Under the pieces are notes generated by a model. The model was not told the origin of the DNA and did not search any database. It worked only from the letters and a program-made list of their open reading frames with translations. The translations under genes and the position numbers were made by a program. From NCBI RefSeq assembly GCF_947179165.1, contig NC_077242.1, positions 42,959,097 to 43,023,096 of the forward strand: DNA of 64,000 nucleotides. The letters run 5' to 3'. Below, in pieces: positions 60,851 to 64,000 of the stretch (its first letter is position 1; every line of letters starts with the position of its first letter). This DNA comes from Solanum dulcamara (taxonomy: Eukaryota; Streptophyta; Magnoliopsida; Solanales; Solanaceae).

Positions 60851-61300
60851 ATGGCCATGGCTTCTCAGCCAGGCATAGATATTGACTGGGTGCAGGCATA
60901 TACCCAAAGGGTAGAGGAGAGACATATAGGGCGTCATCTCGACAGAGGTTTTGATAGAGGTCAACCTAAAAGGGCTAGGTCGGTTGGTTATCCAGGGGAT
61001 TTCAAAGCGGGTGGTTATAGTAGTTTGGTAAATATCCTTCCCAGCTAGCTCGGAGTGCACCTCTATAATTTCTAGGTAGAAGATTTGAGAGCACCAAGTA
61101 TTCGGGGGCTAGTTAAAGCTCCAGAGTTTCAGGCACACAGGTGAACCAGAGTTCTCGACAGTCGAGACCACCAACACCTAGTGTCTCTACTGTAATAGAC
61201 CTTATTTTGGAGAATGTCGCTGGACTACAGGTGCTTATTTTTCTTGTGGCCGCCAAGGCCATGCTGCGAGGGAATGTCCACTTAAGGGTATTCTAGGTGG
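60851..61300 (+). pseudogene. gag: Gag C-terminal region with zinc knuckle
   Basis: It joins directly to the N-terminal piece after a large deletion. It contains a basic RVEERHIGRHLDRGFDRGQP linker, typical of the stretch between capsid and nucleocapsid, then, in another frame near 61225-61275, YFSCGRQGHAARECP. This is a CCHC-type knuckle whose first Cys is Tyr. Several stops lie between. It could not act as a complete nucleocapsid. Confidence 0.75.
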
Positions 61301-61316
61301 TGCAGCTCAGCCAATT

Positions 61317-61883
61317 ATGTCAGTTGCGGGTTCTTCTTCTACTGTGGCTATACGTCCGACGGGGTATGGTATGCAGGTGCTAGCAGGCCATAGTAGAGGC
61401 TGTGGTGGAATTTCCAATTCTGACAGTCCTTCTAATCGTATGGTCACAGGTATATTCTCAATCTTCTCTCGGGACGTATATGCATTGATGGATCCAAGCT
61501 CTACTTTATCATATATATCTTCTTTTGTTTCTAGTAAACTTGGAATTAAACTTGAGTTAATAGAATTATTTGAGATGGCTACACCAGTAGGGGACTCTAT
61601 TATGGTAAAACAGGTATATAGAAATTACTCGATAAATGTCAATAGTCATTCTACCTTGGTTGATTTGCTAGAGTTAGATATGATGGGGTTCGATGTAATT
61701 ATAGGTATGGACTGGTTAGCTTCTTATCATGCCAACGTAGACTGTAGAAACAAAGTAGTTCGGTTCCAGTTCCCAGATGAATTAGTTATGGAATGGGTAG
61801 GGAACACAACATCACTGAAGGGTAGATTCATTTCATACCTTAAGGCAAGAAAAATGATTAGAAAGGGGTATATTATCATCTAG
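61317..61883 (+). pseudogene. pol: Aspartic protease and linker
   Basis: This is the longest frame in the window (188 codons). It contains VYALMDPSSTLSYISSFVSS, the protease active-site strand, with the Gly of Asp-Pro-Gly replaced by Ser. Then come FDVIIGMDWLASYHANVDCR and VRFQFPDE, and LKGRFISYLKARKMI, the conserved region joining protease to RT. A TAG at 61881-61883 ends it before RT. Confidence 0.9.
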
Positions 61884-62400
61884 TCCGCTTACACGATTTG
61901 GAAGTAGACATGCCAACTCTCCAGTCGGTGTCCATGGTCAATGAATACCCAGATGTGTTCCTAGACGAACTCCCAGGCTTCCTCCTAAATGGGAAATAGA
62001 GTTCACAGTGGACGAGCTACCAGATACTCAGCCTATCTCTATCCCTCCATATAGAATGGCACCCGTGGAGTTAAAGGAGCTAAAGAAGCAACTGAAAGAC
62101 TTACTGGAAAAGAGCTTCATTAGGCCCAGCACATCACCATGGGGAGCGCCGGTACTGTTTGTTAAAAAGAAAGATGGATCGCTGCGAATGTGTATTGACT
62201 ATAGGCAATTGAACAAGATAATAATTAAAAACAGATATCTCCTCCCTAGGATTGATAATTTGTTTGACCAGTTACAGGGCACTAAGTGCTTTTTGAAGAT
62301 AGACCTATGGTCAGGCTATCATCAGGTATGGATAAGAGAGGCAGATATCCCAAAGACCGCATTCAGGACCCGATACGGCCATTATGAGTGTTTAAACCAT
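61884..62400 (+). pseudogene. pol: Reverse transcriptase, N-terminal half
   Basis: After a frameshifted linker, the frame from 62008 reads [57 protein letters not shown] and [20 protein letters not shown], covering fingers and the first palm Asp. After RYGHYE the ~23 residues that carry the FGLTNAP-type motif in the family are deleted and the frame shifts at about 62390. Confidence 0.9.
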
Positions 62401-62795
62401 TTCTAGATTTGTTCATGATTGTATTTATTGATGATATTTTGGTTTATTCAAGATCGGAGAAAGACCACACGGATCATTTGCGGGTGGTACTAGGAGTACT
62501 CCAACACAAGCAAATATACGCTAAGTTTTCTAAATTTGAATTCTAGTTTACTTCAGTGGCATTTCTGGGGCATATTATTGGGACTGATGGTATTCGCGTA
62601 GATATGCAAAAAATTAAGGCCATGAAGGATTGGCTAAGACTTACAACCTTTATGGAGGTACGTAGATTTTTGGGGTTAGCAGTATACTATAGGAGGTTCG
62701 TGGAGCAGTTTGCTTCTATTTCAGCGCCTTAAACAAGGCTGACTCAAAAAATGGCTAAATTCTAGTGGATTGATGCATGCGAATGGAGCTTCTAG
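62391..62795 (+). pseudogene. pol: Reverse transcriptase, C-terminal half
   Basis: It restarts after the small deletion with [20 protein letters not shown]; the catalytic Asp-Asp pair is intact here. LGHIIGTDGIRVD and RRFLGLAVYYRRF follow. In-frame stops occur near 62544, 62730, 62763 and 62793. Confidence 0.85.
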
Positions 62796-63244
62796 TTGTT
62801 AAAGGATAAATTAACTATGTCTTCTTTTCTCACTCTTCCTAATGGACCAAGTGGCTACATTATCTATTGCGATGCTTCTGGTATTGGGCTAGGATGCATT
62901 TTGATGCAGTATGGTAGGGTTATTGCTTACGCCTCCCAACAAGTCAGAAAGCACAAAAGCAATTATCCGACGCATGATCTGGAATTATCAGTGGTGATTC
63001 ATGCCCTATGACATCGACATATTATACCACCTAGGGAAGGAAAATATGGTAGCAATGCACTCAGATGTAAATTGATGGGTAGCTTAGCAGAGGTACCACC
63101 GGAGCAAAAAGGGATAACCCATGAGATTTGCCAGCTCACTAGTCAGGGAGTCCGCTTAACCATTCAAGGGGTTGCAGAATCCTTGCTCATGGAAGAAGTA
63201 AAGCAATGTTAATACTAGGACCCTATTCTGATCTAGTATAGGGA
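62796..63244 (+). pseudogene. pol: RNase H remnant
   Basis: The frame from 62796 contains [40 protein letters not shown] and [11 protein letters not shown], i.e. the first catalytic Asp and Glu-containing segments. Near 63010 a deletion joins this to [16 protein letters not shown], the end of RNase H, removing the middle of the domain. The rest, to 63244, is the degenerate linker before integrase. Confidence 0.85.
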
Positions 63245-63921
63245 TATGATTCTCCAAGAGGGAAAGACTTTATTTGAGATCACGGTTGGTGGAGTACTAC
63301 GATATCGAGGCAGAGTTTGTGTACCGGAAGTTGCAGGGCTACGATAGTGAGTACTGGGAGAGGCACATCATGCTTGCTATTCTATTCATCCGGGGTCAAC
63401 CAAGATGTATCATGACCTCAAATGTTTGTATTGGTGGGATGGTATGAAAAGGGATATAGTCGGGTTCATAGCCTAATGCTCAAACTGTTAATAAGTTAAA
63501 GTTGAACATCAGAAACCGGGTGGGCTACTACAGGAGATGGAGATTCCAACTTGCAAATGGGAAGCGATTAACATGGACTTCATTACCCGCTTACCCCGCA
63601 CTCTCCGGAAGCTGGATTCCATATGGGTTATTGTGGATAGGCTGACAAAATCAGCCCACTTCCTCCCAATCAGGACCACATACTCAGCTGAGGACTATGC
63701 AATACATCAAAGAAATAGTACAACTTCACGGAGTTCCCGCCTATATTATTTTAGACAGGGGGCTCAGTTCACAGCCCATTTTTGGCGGTTATTTCAAAAA
63801 GCTTGGGTACACAGGTAAGACTCAGCATGACATTCCATCTTCAGACTGATGGACAGGCCGAGCGCACTATTCAGACGTTAGAGGATATGCTACGGTCGTG
63901 CACAATTGACTTCAAGGGTAG
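63245..63921 (+). pseudogene. pol: Integrase: zinc-binding domain and catalytic core
   Basis: 63360-63490 gives EAHHACYSIHPGSTKMYHDL and later a Cys-x2-Cys (CSNC), i.e. the His2-Cys2 zinc domain with stops inside it. The frame 63537-63818 has WEAINMDFITRLPR (first catalytic Asp) and VDRLTKSAHFLPI; a shift near 63700 separates these from LDRGAQFTAHFW, a variant of the second catalytic Asp region. Another frame at 63830-63918 has LQTDGQAERTIQTLEDM, holding the catalytic Glu. Breaks make it inactive. Confidence 0.85.
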
Positions 63922-64000
63922 ATGATTCTCCAAGAGGGAAAGATTTTATTTGAGATCACGGTTGGTGGAGTACTATGATATCGCAGCAGAGTTTGTGTAC
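63922..64000 (+). repeat. Start of a 677-bp tandem copy within integrase
   Basis: After the integrase core the sequence jumps back and repeats 63245 onward (ATGATTCTCCAAGAGGGAAA), offset 677 bp, with a few differences. The window ends inside this second copy. Confidence 0.8.

Noticed and set aside
60661..63921. Possible integrated plant pararetrovirus
   Set aside because: The order protease, RT, RNase H, integrase, with LTRs, a Met-tRNA primer site and a polypurine tract, is that of a Ty3/gypsy retrotransposon. No movement-protein or pararetroviral coat-protein motif was seen.

Overview
The window is plant nuclear DNA made almost wholly of long-terminal-repeat (LTR) retrotransposons of the Ty3/gypsy type, nested inside one another. 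I found no intact host gene, tRNA, rRNA or CRISPR array. The pol fragments, the remnant chromodomain tail at the integrase C-terminus, the primer-binding sites complementary to initiator-Met tRNA and the very long LTRs (about 2.8-3.6 kb, starting TGTTACACCCC and ending GTCRTGACA on the sense strand) all fit the Del/Tekay chromovirus lineage. An Au-like SINE and the overall repeat style point to a flowering plant, probably a dicot. Solanaceae is my impression only and is weakly supported. The setting looks like pericentromeric or other gene-poor heterochromatin.

Layout, left to right. 1-532: tail ends of two opposed LTRs. 533-19391: an old plus-strand gypsy element (gag scrap 533-686; gag end, protease, RT and RNase H 17647-19391), split by a stack of insertions. 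An LTR (687-3817 plus 17603-17646, itself carrying a SINE) is split by a second LTR (3818-4348 plus 14914-17602), which is split by a complete minus-strand element (4349-14908, TSD tatat, LTRs almost identical). 19392-25284: a minus-strand LTR interrupted by a solo LTR (22093-25001, TSD ggtta). 25285-25639: a displaced second copy of part of that LTR. 25640-31011: pol remnant, polypurine tract (PPT) and 3' LTR on the plus strand. 31012-37360: minus-strand internal region, LTR, internal region. 37361-41941: plus-strand LTR interrupted by a solo LTR (38434-41879, TSD agggg). 41942-42749: gag N-terminus meeting an opposed leader and primer-binding site. 42750-51566: a minus-strand LTR swollen by tandem units of about 1.7 kb. 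51567-64000: plus-strand LTR, internal region, LTR, gag-pol.

Two kinds of internal region recur. One (31012-34538, 53899-57636 and the young element 7799-11458, with fragments at 25640-27413 and 36350-37360) has a long leader and only degenerate integrase plus chromodomain sequence, with no gag or RT that I can recognise. The other (from 41942 and from 60457) carries a recognisable gag. The near-identical LTRs of the 4349-14908 element show that the gag-less type moved recently, so it was presumably supplied with proteins in trans by a relative. All coding fragments here are broken by stops, frameshifts or deletions. All boundaries and identity estimates were read by eye.
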